NCBI GenBank assembly: GCA_963791625.1
Contig: CAWBTA010000015.1
Location: 62,001-126,000, forward strand
Direction: 5' to 3'
Length of the DNA: 64,000 nucleotides
Source: JANMCE01 sp963791625
GTDB taxonomy: Bacteria > Actinomycetota > Acidimicrobiia > Acidimicrobiales > Ilumatobacteraceae
The notes under the pieces were generated by a model. It did no database searches. It was not told the origin of the DNA and was given only the letters and a program-made list of their open reading frames with translations. Every line of letters starts with the position of its first letter. Within the stretch, counting starts at the first letter, position 1. Of this stretch, positions 16,939 through 26,696 are shown one piece after another. Made by a program: the position numbers and the translations under genes.

Positions 16939-18675
16939 ATGGCTGAAATCGTTTCCGTTGACCAGTTTCTTGATGGTTGGTATCCGGGGTGGAAGCCCGA
17001 GCATCTCGATGCGCCGTGGGTCCGTGAACAGGCTGGTCCGTTCAAGAAGGAGGACGAAGACAAGTTCTGGTTTGTCGACTTCCACTGGCCAAAGGGTTTC
17101 GTGCCGTTGGGCATGACCACGGTTCAGGGCGCAGCATTCTCCACCCAGCTCGCAGCCCACCAGCTACCGCTTCCTCCCGCTGGCGGCCTCGTGCAACGCA
17201 TGGGTGGCCCCTTCCTCTACGAAGGCGAAGTGTCCGTCACCTCGCCGTGGGAGATCGGGAACCGTGCGGCCCGCATCGAAAAGAACATGCCCAAGTTCCT
17301 CTCCAACTTTGAACCATTGTGGGAGGAGCGCAAGTGGGAACTCGAACTCGGTCTCGACTACTTCGAGAACTACGACTTCGCCGGCAAGTCAATGCAGGAG
17401 CTCGTCGGCTATGTGACCGACGCCAACACCTTCCAGATCCGTGCGTGGGAAATTCACTTCGAGATCATGTACCCGCTGCTCGTCATCTACCTACAGCTGT
17501 ACGGCATCTGTGCCCAGAACGGGATCGACCCTTCCGAGATCTCCAAGATGCTGCAGGGCCGAGACTCTAAAATCATGGAAACCGACCGGGCTATGTGGGG
17601 TCTGGTAGCCGAAGCAAAGCGCCTCGGCATCACCGAGCACTTCGACAACGACCCGAAGAACATCCGGCCTGCGCTGGCCAAGGCCGGCGGCAATGCTGGC
17701 GTCTGGCTCCAGAAGTTCGACGACTTCCTGCACATCTACGGACATCGCACTGAAGGCATCGTCGACGTCAACCTCCCTTCGTGGATTGAGGATCAGCAGT
17801 CACCACTCGGTCAGCTTCGCAACTTCATCGGCATGGACAAGCCCCACAACTTCGATGGTGCGCTCGAGACATCGCAGAAGGAGCGAGACGCCGCCATCGA
17901 GGCCGCCCGCGGGCAGCTGAATGGCGAGGCACTGGGCGCATTCAACGAAGTGCTCGGGCTGTGCAGCATGGCCAACTTCGCGTGGTGGAACGAAGACCAC
18001 AACTATTACATCGACCTTCGTGCCTCCATCCCGTTGCGCATGGGTGCAATAGCGCTCAGCGAGGCGGTCGGCGCCAACAAGCGTGACGACGCTCTGTTCT
18101 GCTTCTACCCTGAACTCGTCGACCTTGGCCGGGGCAAGACCACGTGGAAGGATCTGCAGCCGCTGTCCAACGCCCGTCGTGACTATTTCGACGGCTACCA
18201 GTCGAAGCGCACCACGGTTCCCAAGGTGGTCGGCACCATGCCCGAAAGCGCCATCGAAGACCCGGTGCTCATCGAGATCTTCGGTATGCACCACCACTAC
18301 TTCGATGGCCTGAAGAGCGATGCCAACTCGATGAACCTCACCGGCTTCCCGGCCTCGCAGGGCGTCTATACCGGCAAGGCCGTCGTGATGCTTTCTGCCG
18401 ATGCACTGTTCGATCTGGAGGAGGGTGACATCCTGGTCACCGAGGCCACCTCACCCAACTGGACACCAGCGTTCGCGATCATCGGCGCATGCGTGTGCGA
18501 CGGCGGCGGCTCCCTCACCCACGCCGCGACGGTGTCTCGTGAGTACGGCATCCCCTGCGTTGTCGGCACCTCTGTAGCAACGCAGCGCATCCGCACCGGC
18601 GACATCATCGAAGTCGACGGCACCAAGGGCGTCGTCACCATCAAGGTGCGTGACGGCGTCGCCGTCGAAGCGTGA
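16939..18675 (+). CDS. PEP-utilising swivel-domain protein without ATP-grasp domain (copy A)
   Basis: A 578-residue protein. Its last ~90 residues are the PEP-utilising mobile (phosphohistidine) domain: EGDILVTEATSPNWTPAF, GGSLTHAATVSREYGIPCVVGT with H528, and GDIIEVDGTKGVV. The first ~440 residues are helical, rich in Trp and aromatic residues, and resemble the middle substrate domain of rifampin-phosphotransferase-like enzymes. The N-terminal ATP/pyruvate-binding domain of PEP synthase, PPDK and RPH is absent. ATG at 16939 follows GAGGGGAAG. The stop overlaps the next gene (GTGA), making an operon with SDR and amidase. A partner kinase subunit acting in trans, or a non-phosphotransfer role, is inferred. 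Confidence 0.75.
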   Translation: MAEIVSVDQFLDGWYPGWKPEHLDAPWVREQAGPFKKEDEDKFWFVDFHWPKGFVPLGMTTVQGAAFSTQLAAHQLPLPPAGGLVQRMGGPFLYEGEVSVTSPWEIGNRAARIEKNMPKFLSNFEPLWEERKWELELGLDYFENYDFAGKSMQELVGYVTDANTFQIRAWEIHFEIMYPLLVIYLQLYGICAQNGIDPSEISKMLQGRDSKIMETDRAMWGLVAEAKRLGITEHFDNDPKNIRPALAKAGGNAGVWLQKFDDFLHIYGHRTEGIVDVNLPSWIEDQQSPLGQLRNFIGMDKPHNFDGALETSQKERDAAIEAARGQLNGEALGAFNEVLGLCSMANFAWWNEDHNYYIDLRASIPLRMGAIALSEAVGANKRDDALFCFYPELVDLGRGKTTWKDLQPLSNARRDYFDGYQSKRTTVPKVVGTMPESAIEDPVLIEIFGMHHHYFDGLKSDANSMNLTGFPASQGVYTGKAVVMLSADALFDLEEGDILVTEATSPNWTPAFAIIGACVCDGGGSLTHAATVSREYGIPCVVGTSVATQRIRTGDIIEVDGTKGVVTIKVRDGVAVEA

Positions 18676-19337
18676 GCAAGACGGTTCTCATCACGGGGGC
18701 GGGGAGAGGGATTGGTGCGGGACTCGCCGCCTTTCTCCGCTCCCGGGGAACGACCGTCATCACCACTGACATCAACCCCGATGGTGTTGATCACATCTGT
18801 GATGTGAGTGACGAAACGCAGGTCACAGCCCTCTTTTCGGCGGTCGGACCGATTGATGGATTGGTGAACAACGCGGCGTGGTTGTCGGGTCGAAAGCCGT
18901 CGTCGGAACTCACGGTGGCAGAGTGGGATCGGATGTTTGCCGTCAACGTTCGGGGCACGTTTCTGTGCTCCCGCGCGGCGGCAGCGAACATGGCCGACCG
19001 GGGTGGCAGCATTGTGAATGTTGCGTCCGAGACGGCGTTCACCGGCAGTCACGGCTTCGCCCATTACGTTGCGTCGAAGGGCGCCATCGTGTCACTCACT
19101 CGCGCCCTTGCGAACGAGTACGGCGCGCAGCAGATACGAGTGAACTGCGTCGCTCCGGGCTACACGCCCACTCCCGGTTCGAGCGCGCTCGGCACCTACG
19201 ACCCCACCCGTACGCCACTCGGTCGCGTGATGGAACCGCAGGATCTCTACGGCACTTTCGCGTATCTGCTGTCCGACGACGCCGCGTTCGTCAGCGGACA
19301 AACCATGCTTGTGAACGGCGGTCGTGTCCCCTACTGA
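18672..19337 (+). CDS. short-chain dehydrogenase/reductase
   Basis: A 221-residue compact SDR. It has LITGAGRGIGAGLAA for cofactor binding, DGLVNNAAWLSG, IVNVASETAF with the catalytic serine, and HYVASKGAIVSLTRAL with the catalytic Tyr and Lys. The end, SGQTMLVNGGRVPY, is typical. The GTG start overlaps the stop of the PEP-utilising gene by four bases. The amidase gene begins inside its last codons (14-base overlap), so the three genes are translationally coupled. The substrate is unknown. Confidence 0.85.
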   Translation: MSKTVLITGAGRGIGAGLAAFLRSRGTTVITTDINPDGVDHICDVSDETQVTALFSAVGPIDGLVNNAAWLSGRKPSSELTVAEWDRMFAVNVRGTFLCSRAAAANMADRGGSIVNVASETAFTGSHGFAHYVASKGAIVSLTRALANEYGAQQIRVNCVAPGYTPTPGSSALGTYDPTRTPLGRVMEPQDLYGTFAYLLSDDAAFVSGQTMLVNGGRVPY

Positions 19338-20721
19338 CGATGGCCTCGGTATGGCGGCGCTGGTTCGATCCGGCGACGTGACACCCCGAGAATTAGTTGA
19401 CGATGCAATCAATCGCATCGAACGACTGAACCCCCAACTGAACGCTGTCATCCACCGCCAGTTCGAACGGGCACGTACCGAAGCCGATGGTCCGCTGCCT
19501 GAAGGCGCATTCAGCGGCGTGCCGTTCCTGCTGAAGGACTACAAGGGCCGCGAGGCCGGCGAGCCGTACCACATGGGTTGCAAGGTGCTGGCCGAGATCG
19601 ACTACCGGCCACGTACCTCGGCACCGCTGTCGTTGGCGTTCCGTGCCGCCGGGTTCATTCCCCTCGGACGCACCAACGTGCCCGAGATGGCACTCATGGG
19701 AACGACGGAACCCGATCTCTACGGCCCCACCCACAACCCGTGGAATCTCGACCGTTCTCCCGGCGGCTCGTCGGGCGGCTCGGCCGCAGCGGTCGCGGCA
19801 CGACTGGTGCCCGTCGCTCACGCCAACGACATCTCCGGTTCAATCCGCATCCCCGCGGCACAGTGCGGCATCGTCGGCCTGAAGCCCACCCGTGGCCGAG
19901 TGGTATTGAGCGCATATGACCCGCCCGTCGGGATGAACGCGGAAGGTGTCGTTTCGATCAGCGTGCGGGATACGGCAGCCGCGCTCGACGCCATCACCAC
20001 CACATCGGCTTGGTGGCCCGCCCCCGCTTTGCCCCGACCGCTGTTGCGAGAGGTGGGTCGCGATCCCGGTCAACTCCGCATCGGGCTCTGGACCACCGCG
20101 CTGAACGGATCGACCGTCGACCCCGAGTGCGCCAAGGCTGCCGACGATACCGGTCGGCTGCTCGAAGCCCTCGGTCATCACGTCACGGTCGCCGCTCCTG
20201 CGGTGCTGTCCAGCGACGAAATGTGGGCCGTCGCCAAGACTGCGATGGCCGCGACCGCCGCCAACGAAGCGGCAGCGTGGACCGAGCGGCTCGGCCGGGA
20301 GATGAACGAAGGCGACGTCGAACCCGGCACGTGGAAAACGCTCTTGGCCGGTCGAGCCATCACCGCCGTCGAGTTGTTGACCACGCTCGAGCGTATGCAG
20401 GCACTGAGCGCCGAAGCCCTTGCGTGGTGGCACGACTTCGACCTACTCGTCACACCAACTACCGCTGCGCCGGGCCCGCCGCTGGGTGAGTACAAGCGCA
20501 ACTACACGAGTGGTCTCGGCTCGGCCTTCACCCGCCCCTTCAACGTCACCGGCCAACCCGCTATCAGTCTTCCCCTCGGCTGGCCCGACGACGGCCTCCC
20601 CCGCGGCGTCCAACTCATCGCCGGCTACGGCCGTGAAGATCTCCTCATCCAGGTCTCTTCCCAACTCGAAGCCGCTGCTCCGTGGGCCCACCATCTGCCC
20701 CCACTACTGTCGGCGCCATGA
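19324..20721 (+). CDS. amidase signature-family hydrolase
   Basis: A 465-residue amidase with the Ser-cisSer-Lys triad: the lysine in PFLLKDYKG, the Gly/Ser-rich loop SPGGSSGGSAAAVAA with the cis-serine, and the nucleophile in ANDISGSIRIPAAQCG, followed by GLKPTRGRV. The more common DTGGS before the nucleophile reads DISGS here. Family members hydrolyse amide bonds of small carboxamides, nylon oligomers or carbamates. A GTG start at 19324 overlaps the SDR by 14 bases. Its stop overlaps the start of the small frameshifted gene (ATGA). The role is presumably catabolic. Confidence 0.87.
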   Translation: MSPTDDGLGMAALVRSGDVTPRELVDDAINRIERLNPQLNAVIHRQFERARTEADGPLPEGAFSGVPFLLKDYKGREAGEPYHMGCKVLAEIDYRPRTSAPLSLAFRAAGFIPLGRTNVPEMALMGTTEPDLYGPTHNPWNLDRSPGGSSGGSAAAVAARLVPVAHANDISGSIRIPAAQCGIVGLKPTRGRVVLSAYDPPVGMNAEGVVSISVRDTAAALDAITTTSAWWPAPALPRPLLREVGRDPGQLRIGLWTTALNGSTVDPECAKAADDTGRLLEALGHHVTVAAPAVLSSDEMWAVAKTAMAATAANEAAAWTERLGREMNEGDVEPGTWKTLLAGRAITAVELLTTLERMQALSAEALAWWHDFDLLVTPTTAAPGPPLGEYKRNYTSGLGSAFTRPFNVTGQPAISLPLGWPDDGLPRGVQLIAGYGREDLLIQVSSQLEAAAPWAHHLPPLLSAP

Positions 20722-21024
20722 TCATTGCGATTGTGTACTTCCATCTGCCGGAGCCGATGAGTGTGGAGAAGGCTCGCCAGGTGTTCGAGGCCAGCGCTCC
20801 CGAGTTACCAGAACGTCGACGGGTTGCTACGAAAGCATTACCTGGTGGCCGAGGACGGCACCAACGCCGGCGGCGTCTATCTGTGGGAGAGCAAGGCGCA
20901 GGCCGAAGCCCTCTACACGCAGGAATGGTCCGACCGTCTGGCCGCTCGTTACGGCGGCGCGCCCATGGTCCGCTACTACGAAAGCCCCGTCCAAGTAGAC
21001 CCCGAAGCCATCACGCTCACCTGA
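20718..21024 (+). pseudogene. small YdhR-like/dimeric-barrel protein interrupted by a frameshift
   Basis: The reading frame begins MIIAIVYFHLPEPMSVEKAR, then must move one base to continue YQNVDGLLRKHYLVAEDG and VYLWESKAQAEALYT, ending MVRYYESPVQVDPE. The joined product of about 101 residues looks like a dimeric alpha-beta-barrel YdhR/antibiotic-biosynthesis-monooxygenase-like protein. Removing one T of the TT at 20805-20806 restores a single frame reading A-P-E-Y-Q-N. The start overlaps the amidase stop. A real frameshift and a sequencing error are both possible; the error is favoured because the same pattern recurs in pcaB. Confidence 0.65.
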
Positions 21025-21054
21025 GCGTCAGGTGATCCTGCACGTCAGGTGCAG
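21017..21054. terminator. tandem hairpins between convergent genes
   Basis: Two adjacent inverted repeats: an 8-base stem with a GCG loop (21017-21035) and a 6-base stem with a GTCAG loop (21038-21054). They span the stop codons of the small plus-strand gene and of the minus-strand protease. No T-run follows, so termination is inferred only from hairpins at a convergent junction. Confidence 0.45.
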
Positions 21055-21758
21055 ACGCCGACCCACGCCGGAACGGTCGGTGAAACCGAAAGGAGCGTTT
21101 GCATCTCGCTCGCGGCCAGCGCGAAGCCTTGCACCTGACCATCGAGCCGCGAAGCAAAGAGCATGCCGACAACCCGACCGGCGTCGTCAAGAACAGGTGA
21201 GCCCGAATCACCCGCTCTACTTTCCTGATCGATCAGGAAGCCCTTGCGTAACCACGTGGAGTGGAGGCGAAGATCGCTGTACTCAATCGGGGCCACCGTC
21301 GTGACCGTCGCCCTGACGCGTTGTGTTCGGTTCAGCTGCCAACGTAGGACGTCAACATTGGCCGACGAAACCGGCTCGGCGAACGCCACAAATCGTTCGG
21401 GGCTGTTGTCGATGTGCAGCAGCGCGGCATCCATCCGTTCATCGACGGAAACAACCGTGGCCGGCCTTCCGTCTACCGTGACCAGCTTCGTGTCCCGCAA
21501 CGCGTGGGCGACGGTCATCACCACTCCGGGTTGCACCATGAAGCCGGTTGATACCTCCCGGGAGATACAACCCGACGCCACAACCTGCACGAGCCGAACC
21601 ACCGGTACGTTGTCGCGGGCCGATGCGCAGCTAGCCGACGAACCGAGTCCGACGAGCATGAGAAGCGCTCCGACAAGTCTACGACAGCTTCGTAAGACAG
21701 CTCGACCAGCGCGAAAGACGCCGCTTGAGCTGCAGGGGCGTGTTGGCAGAGACGACAT
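21045..21758 (-). CDS. secreted trypsin-like serine protease, possible lipoprotein
   Basis: A 237-residue protein with a signal region (RRLVGALLMLVGLGSSASCAS) that ends in a plausible but not canonical lipobox. A chymotrypsin-fold catalytic set follows: histidine in MTVAHALRD, aspartate in ERMDAALLHID, serine in SRAGDSGSPVLDD. The C-terminal GRVVGMLFAS strand completes the fold. No PDZ domain is present, so it differs from HtrA. It is divergent from the ABC solute-binding protein across 154 bases. The substrate is unknown; a secreted housekeeping or nutrient-acquisition role is possible. Confidence 0.8.
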   Translation of the reverse strand: MSSLPTRPCSSSGVFRAGRAVLRSCRRLVGALLMLVGLGSSASCASARDNVPVVRLVQVVASGCISREVSTGFMVQPGVVMTVAHALRDTKLVTVDGRPATVVSVDERMDAALLHIDNSPERFVAFAEPVSSANVDVLRWQLNRTQRVRATVTTVAPIEYSDLRLHSTWLRKGFLIDQESRAGDSGSPVLDDAGRVVGMLFASRLDGQVQGFALAASEMQTLLSVSPTVPAWVGVCT

Positions 21759-21912
21759 AGGACGCGACCCCGAACCTAGCCCGTTTCGCGATTGTAGAGA
21801 CGCTGCCGAGATGTATGACAGAATTCACCCTGCAGGATGATCACACCTGTACGGACGTCGGCGTCTCGCAGCCGTCTGGAACTCAGAAAATCCAATCAAG
21901 GGGGATTTTGTC

Positions 21913-22998
21913 TTGAAGAAGTCATATCGTTTTGTAGCGCTTGCTGCCGTGGTCGCTGTCGCAGCCACCGGTTGCTCGAGCTCGAAGAAGGCCACCACGG
22001 CATCAACCGAGGCGCCCGCCGCAACCACGGCTGCTCCGGCTGCCACCACCGCTGCTGGTGCCACCACGGCCGCTCCGGCCGCAACCACCGCCGCAGCTGC
22101 CACCACGGCCGCACCGGTGAAGGCAACCGCAGGCGAGGACATCACCATTGCTGTCATCACCCACAGCGACGGCGGCGTGTTCTGGTCCGTGTTCAAGAAG
22201 GGCGCCGAGAAGGCTGGCAAGGACCTCGGCATCACCGTCAAGGAGCAGGGCTCGGTGAACAACGGCGTCAAGCAGGCTGAAATGATCAACCAGGCCGTCA
22301 CCGACAAGGTTGCCGGTATCGCCGTCTCCCTCGCCGACCCGGCGGCCGTGAAGGATGCTGTTGCCGCCGCGGTCAAGGCTGGTATCCCGATCGTCACGAC
22401 GAACTCGGGCTCGAACCTGTACAAGGAATTCGGTGCATTCACCCACATTGGTCAGGACGAAGAGACTGCCGGTATGGGCGCTGGTGACAAGTTCAACGCC
22501 GCTGGCGTGAAGGTGCTCCTCTGCGTCAAGCAGGAGCAGACCAATACCGGTCTCGACGCCCGTTGCAACGGTGCCAAGAAGACCTTCAAGGGCAAGTTCC
22601 TCGACCCGGTCACCACCTCGGGTGACAAGTCCGGCAAGCAGCAGGCAGACGTCAAGGCCGCACTCGATTCGAACAAGGACGTCGATGGCGTGTTCGGTGT
22701 CGGTCCGGTTGTCGGCCACGACGCCGCAGCCGCCGCCAAGGAGCTCGGCCGCAAGGTCACCATCGGTGCCGTCGACCTGTCGACCGACATCCTGAAGGAC
22801 ATCGCGGCTGGCGACGTTGCGTTCACCATTGATCAGCAGCAGTACCTCCAGGGCTACGTTTCGGTCCTGGCCCTGTACCTGAAGGCCACGAACCAGAACA
22901 CCCTCGGTGGTGGCCTGCCGATCAACACCGGCCCCGGCTTCGTCACCAAGGAAAACGCTGATGCCGTGTCCAAGCTTGTTGCCGCTGGCACCCGCTGA
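21913..22998 (+). CDS. sugar-type ABC transporter solute-binding lipoprotein
   Basis: A 361-residue periplasmic-binding protein of the LacI/ribose-binding (type I) class. The N-terminal VALAAVVAVAATGCSS has a lipobox cysteine. A long Thr/Ala-rich flexible linker (about residues 27-70) tethers the domain to the membrane. The binding fold starts at ITIAVITHSDGGVFW and contains IVTTNSGS, GQDEETAGMGAG and VFGVGPVVG. The TTG at 21913, after AAGGGGGA, is the only start that includes the signal peptide. A strong terminator lies between it and the permease, so it is probably made in excess. The ligand is unknown. Confidence 0.87.
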   Translation: MKKSYRFVALAAVVAVAATGCSSSKKATTASTEAPAATTAAPAATTAAGATTAAPAATTAAAATTAAPVKATAGEDITIAVITHSDGGVFWSVFKKGAEKAGKDLGITVKEQGSVNNGVKQAEMINQAVTDKVAGIAVSLADPAAVKDAVAAAVKAGIPIVTTNSGSNLYKEFGAFTHIGQDEETAGMGAGDKFNAAGVKVLLCVKQEQTNTGLDARCNGAKKTFKGKFLDPVTTSGDKSGKQQADVKAALDSNKDVDGVFGVGPVVGHDAAAAAKELGRKVTIGAVDLSTDILKDIAAGDVAFTIDQQQYLQGYVSVLALYLKATNQNTLGGGLPINTGPGFVTKENADAVSKLVAAGTR

Positions 22999-23050
22999 CC
23001 ACTGATGCACCCTCTCGGCCGATAGTGGTCTGAGAGATACCAGTTGTTCC

Positions 23051-23088
23051 CGTTGGCCGGGGTGCTTGCCACCCCGGCCAACGTTTTT
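23051..23088 (+). terminator. rho-independent terminator between binding protein and permease
   Basis: A perfect 14-base stem (CGTTGGCCGGGGTG and its complement) with a CTTGC loop, followed directly by TTTTT at 23084-23088. It reads with the upstream binding-protein gene and lies 40 bases before the permease start. Partial read-through would set a binding-protein excess over the membrane parts. Confidence 0.88.
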
Positions 23089-23127
23089 CACTACACAGGC
23101 AGCACCAAAGGGATCAGGGGGACCCCA

Positions 23128-25244
23128 ATGAGTTTGACTGAGGTAGCCGCAACAGCGGTACCCAAAGCGTCAGCCGCAGAAGGCGACGAACGTATTGCCC
23201 ACCGCGGCCCGATGCGCCGCTGGTTGATTTCTCCAGAGATTGGCGCCCTGATCGGCGCCGTCGTGGTGTGGGCCTTCCTGTGGGGGAATGGCCAAACATT
23301 CGGCACTGCCGGCACCACACTGAACTGGCTCGACGTCGCCGCCCCGTATGGCGTCATGGCGACCGCTATCGCCCTGCTCATGATTGGCGGAGAGTTCGAT
23401 CTGTCCTCCGGCATCATGACCGGCGGCTCAGCCATGATGATCGGACTGATCTCGCGCTTCTTCATGGGGCAAGGCGTTCATATCGGCTGGGCCATCTTGG
23501 TGGCCTTTGCCGGTGCCGGAGCCATCGGCTGGTTCAACGGCTACATGGTCAACAAGACCGGGTTACCCAGCTTCATCATCACTCTGGCCTCGTTCTTCGT
23601 TGCCCGAGGCCTCATGCTCGTCCTCTCCAAGCGACTCGCTCAAAAGGTGTATGTCGATCAGATCAAAGACCAGCGCGGCGCCAAGGGCTTTCGCCAATGG
23701 GTGGCACACGAGTGGCTCCTGAAAGAGTTCCCCGCTCGCGACAAGATCTTCCTCGTCGGTGTGATCCTGGGCGCAGCAATATTCATCTACGGACTCTGCG
23801 AGCAGTCATTCATCCGACGCGCCTCGCTCAACATGTCGGGCCTCGGACTGTGTGCCGTTGGTATCGCTGTGGCTCTGTTCGGTTTCCTCAGCTTGCATGG
23901 CACCGACGGCGTGTCGAAGAACGTCATGTTCGGCGCGCTGGCTGCGGTCGGCACGATTCTCACCATCGTCGGTGCTGGCGTCGGGCGTTGGAAGTCTCGC
24001 GAGCGAGCAGCCACCGAGACATCTGGAGGACTACCGAAAGAAGTAGTCCTGCGAGCCAGTCTCGGTCTTCTCGGCATCATCCTTGCGTGCGTCATCCACT
24101 TCCCCTTCGACCGTGGCGAACGCCGAGCAGTACTGACGTGGATTTCGCCGTCCATCCGGCCAATCCTCGCTGTCCTGGCTGGGGTCATCGGACTCGGTCT
24201 TACCGCTCGCTCCATGCTGCCCAGCCTTCGCGAACGGGTGCGTGCCGCCAGCGTGCTCAAGCTCATCTTCTTCGGGCTCTACGGTGCGCTCGTGCTGGGC
24301 GCTCTGGCCATCTCTGCCTTGCAGCTCACCACGGTGCAGGCGCTCCGGGCTATCGGCATGCTGCTCCTCGGCACCGGCGGCGTGGCGCTTCTGCTCCTCG
24401 CGCGCAGTCAAGCCGCGAAAGCACACAACAGATCGATGCAGCTCGTGCTCGGCGTCATTGCCGCTGCGGCGATTGTCCTGATGGGTTTGGTCACCCGAGT
24501 CGACTCGACCGCCAGCCGATTCCGCACACAGTTAACGGCCGCCATGATCGTCGGAGCGACCCTGCTGCTGGCGAACTCGCTGCTCGAATTTCTGATGGAG
24601 AAGCGAGCGTACGGCAACCCGGGTGCCGACCGAACCGGCCGGCGGATGCAAGTCATCGGTGCGGTACTCGCCGTAGTCGGCGTCATCATCCGCCTCATCT
24701 TCACCAACTTCACCGACGCTAACGCCGCTGCCTTGCGAGCGGCGGGGAAACCCGTTCCGCAGAATGTGCTTCGCGAGACGGTCGTGTGGTGGATTATCGT
24801 CGCTGCCATTGGCGCGTACGTGCTCGGCAAGACCCGATGGGGTAACTGGATCTTTGCCGTCGGCGGTAACAAGGACGCATCCCGCGCTATCGGCGTCCCT
24901 GCGAACCGCGTCAAGATCGGGTTGTTCGTGGTCGTCGGGCTCTGCGCAGCTCTATCCGGCACGCTCGTTGCGCTGCGCTACGGCACGGTGCAGGCCGACC
25001 AGGGAGCCGGCCTCGAGTTCGAATTCATCATTGCGGCCGTCGTCGGCGGATGTCTGATGACCGGTGGCTACGGATCGGTCATCGGTGCCAGTCTCGGTGC
25101 CGCGATACTCGCCATGTCCACCACCGGGTTCCAGACCGTGAAGGGCTGGAACAGCGATGCTCGCTACGCCTTCCTTGGCGGCGTGCTCCTCGTCGCCGTG
25201 CTCGTCAACACCTATATCCGCAAGAAGGCCCAGGAGGCACGCTG

Positions 25245-25245
<1 letters not shown>
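23128..25245 (+). CDS. oversized sugar-type ABC transporter permease
   Basis: A 705-residue membrane protein; typical RbsC-like permeases have about 320-350. Residues 38-180 match the N-terminal half of the BPD_transp_2 fold (IALLMIGGEFDLSSG, FNGYMVNKTGLPSFIITLA). Residues about 550-695 match the C-terminal half (GNWIFAVGGNKDASRAIGVP, EFEFIIAAVVGGCLMTGGYGS). Between them, about 205-545, lies an insertion with many hydrophobic segments and basic loops. The ATG at 23128 follows AGGGGG; a longer in-frame extension covers the terminator and is rejected. The stop overlaps the ATPase start (TGATG). Transport remains likely, but the insert role is unknown. Confidence 0.82.
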
Positions 25246-26009
<764 letters not shown>

Positions 26010-26015
26010 CTGCCC

Positions 26016-26696
26016 TTACCAGGGATGGATAGAACCGTCCGAGCGGATGAACGTGCTGGTGTCGTCAAGCGTTAGTCCGTTGATGGTCCCCACGATCTCG
26101 GCCGCAGCAACGTCTGGCTCCACTGCGGCCGAGGGGCCACCCATTGCCGTGCGGAGCCAGCCGGGATGCATCATTACGACCGTTACGCCGTCCGGCTTCA
26201 GGGCCTGGGCCAACTTGATGGACACCATGTTGAAGGCGGCCTTCGACGCCGCGTAGCTGATGTCACGACCCATGGTCTGGGCAACCTCCATCGACGCGAT
26301 CTGCGAGGAGATGTTCACAACCTTGCCTTTCGTGGCGCGAAGGTTGGGTGCAAGGTGTTGTGTCAGCAGCAGCGGGCCGTTCACGTTTACCTCCATCACC
26401 GCCGTGAACGTGGCCGAGGAGATGGTGAGCGCCTCACGATGGCCATCGGTTGCACCAACGTTGCGTCCGTCGATACCGGCGTTGTTGATAAGCACGTCGA
26501 TTGGCCGGTCGCCCAAGTGAGCTGCGAATGCAGCGATGGACGACTCACTCGCCATGTCCAGTTCGTAGGCTTCCCCGACCGGTGCGGCCGAGGCGTTGCG
26601 GCACCCCACTATGACGTGATGTCCGGCCGCGTCGTAGGCCTTGGCCAACTCCAGGCCGAGGCCGCTCTTGCCGCCGGTGATAACCACATTGCCCAT
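26016..26696 (-). CDS. short-chain dehydrogenase/reductase
   Basis: A 226-residue SDR with NVVITGGKSGLGLELAKAY (cofactor), VLINNAGIDGRN, VVNISSQIAS with the catalytic serine, and SYAASKAAFNMVS with the catalytic Tyr and Lys. It ends VRSDGSIHPW-like (FIRSDGSIHPW), as in the CsgA/C-factor-like SDR subgroup. The start abuts the nitronate monooxygenase stop with no gap, so it is the last gene of a four-gene operon. The substrate is unknown. Confidence 0.83.
   Translation of the reverse strand: MGNVVITGGKSGLGLELAKAYDAAGHHVIVGCRNASAAPVGEAYELDMASESSIAAFAAHLGDRPIDVLINNAGIDGRNVGATDGHREALTISSATFTAVMEVNVNGPLLLTQHLAPNLRATKGKVVNISSQIASMEVAQTMGRDISYAASKAAFNMVSIKLAQALKPDGVTVVMMHPGWLRTAMGGPSAAVEPDVAAAEIVGTINGLTLDDTSTFIRSDGSIHPW

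Noticed and set aside
22003..23091. Long minus-strand frame opposite the solute-binding protein
   Set aside because: It runs through the Thr/Ala-rich linker and the terminator of the plus-strand gene and has Gly/Arg-rich text without domain features.
23268..24722. 484-codon plus-strand frame inside the permease
   Set aside because: Rich in Arg, His and Ser and without membrane segments; it is a shadow of the permease frame.
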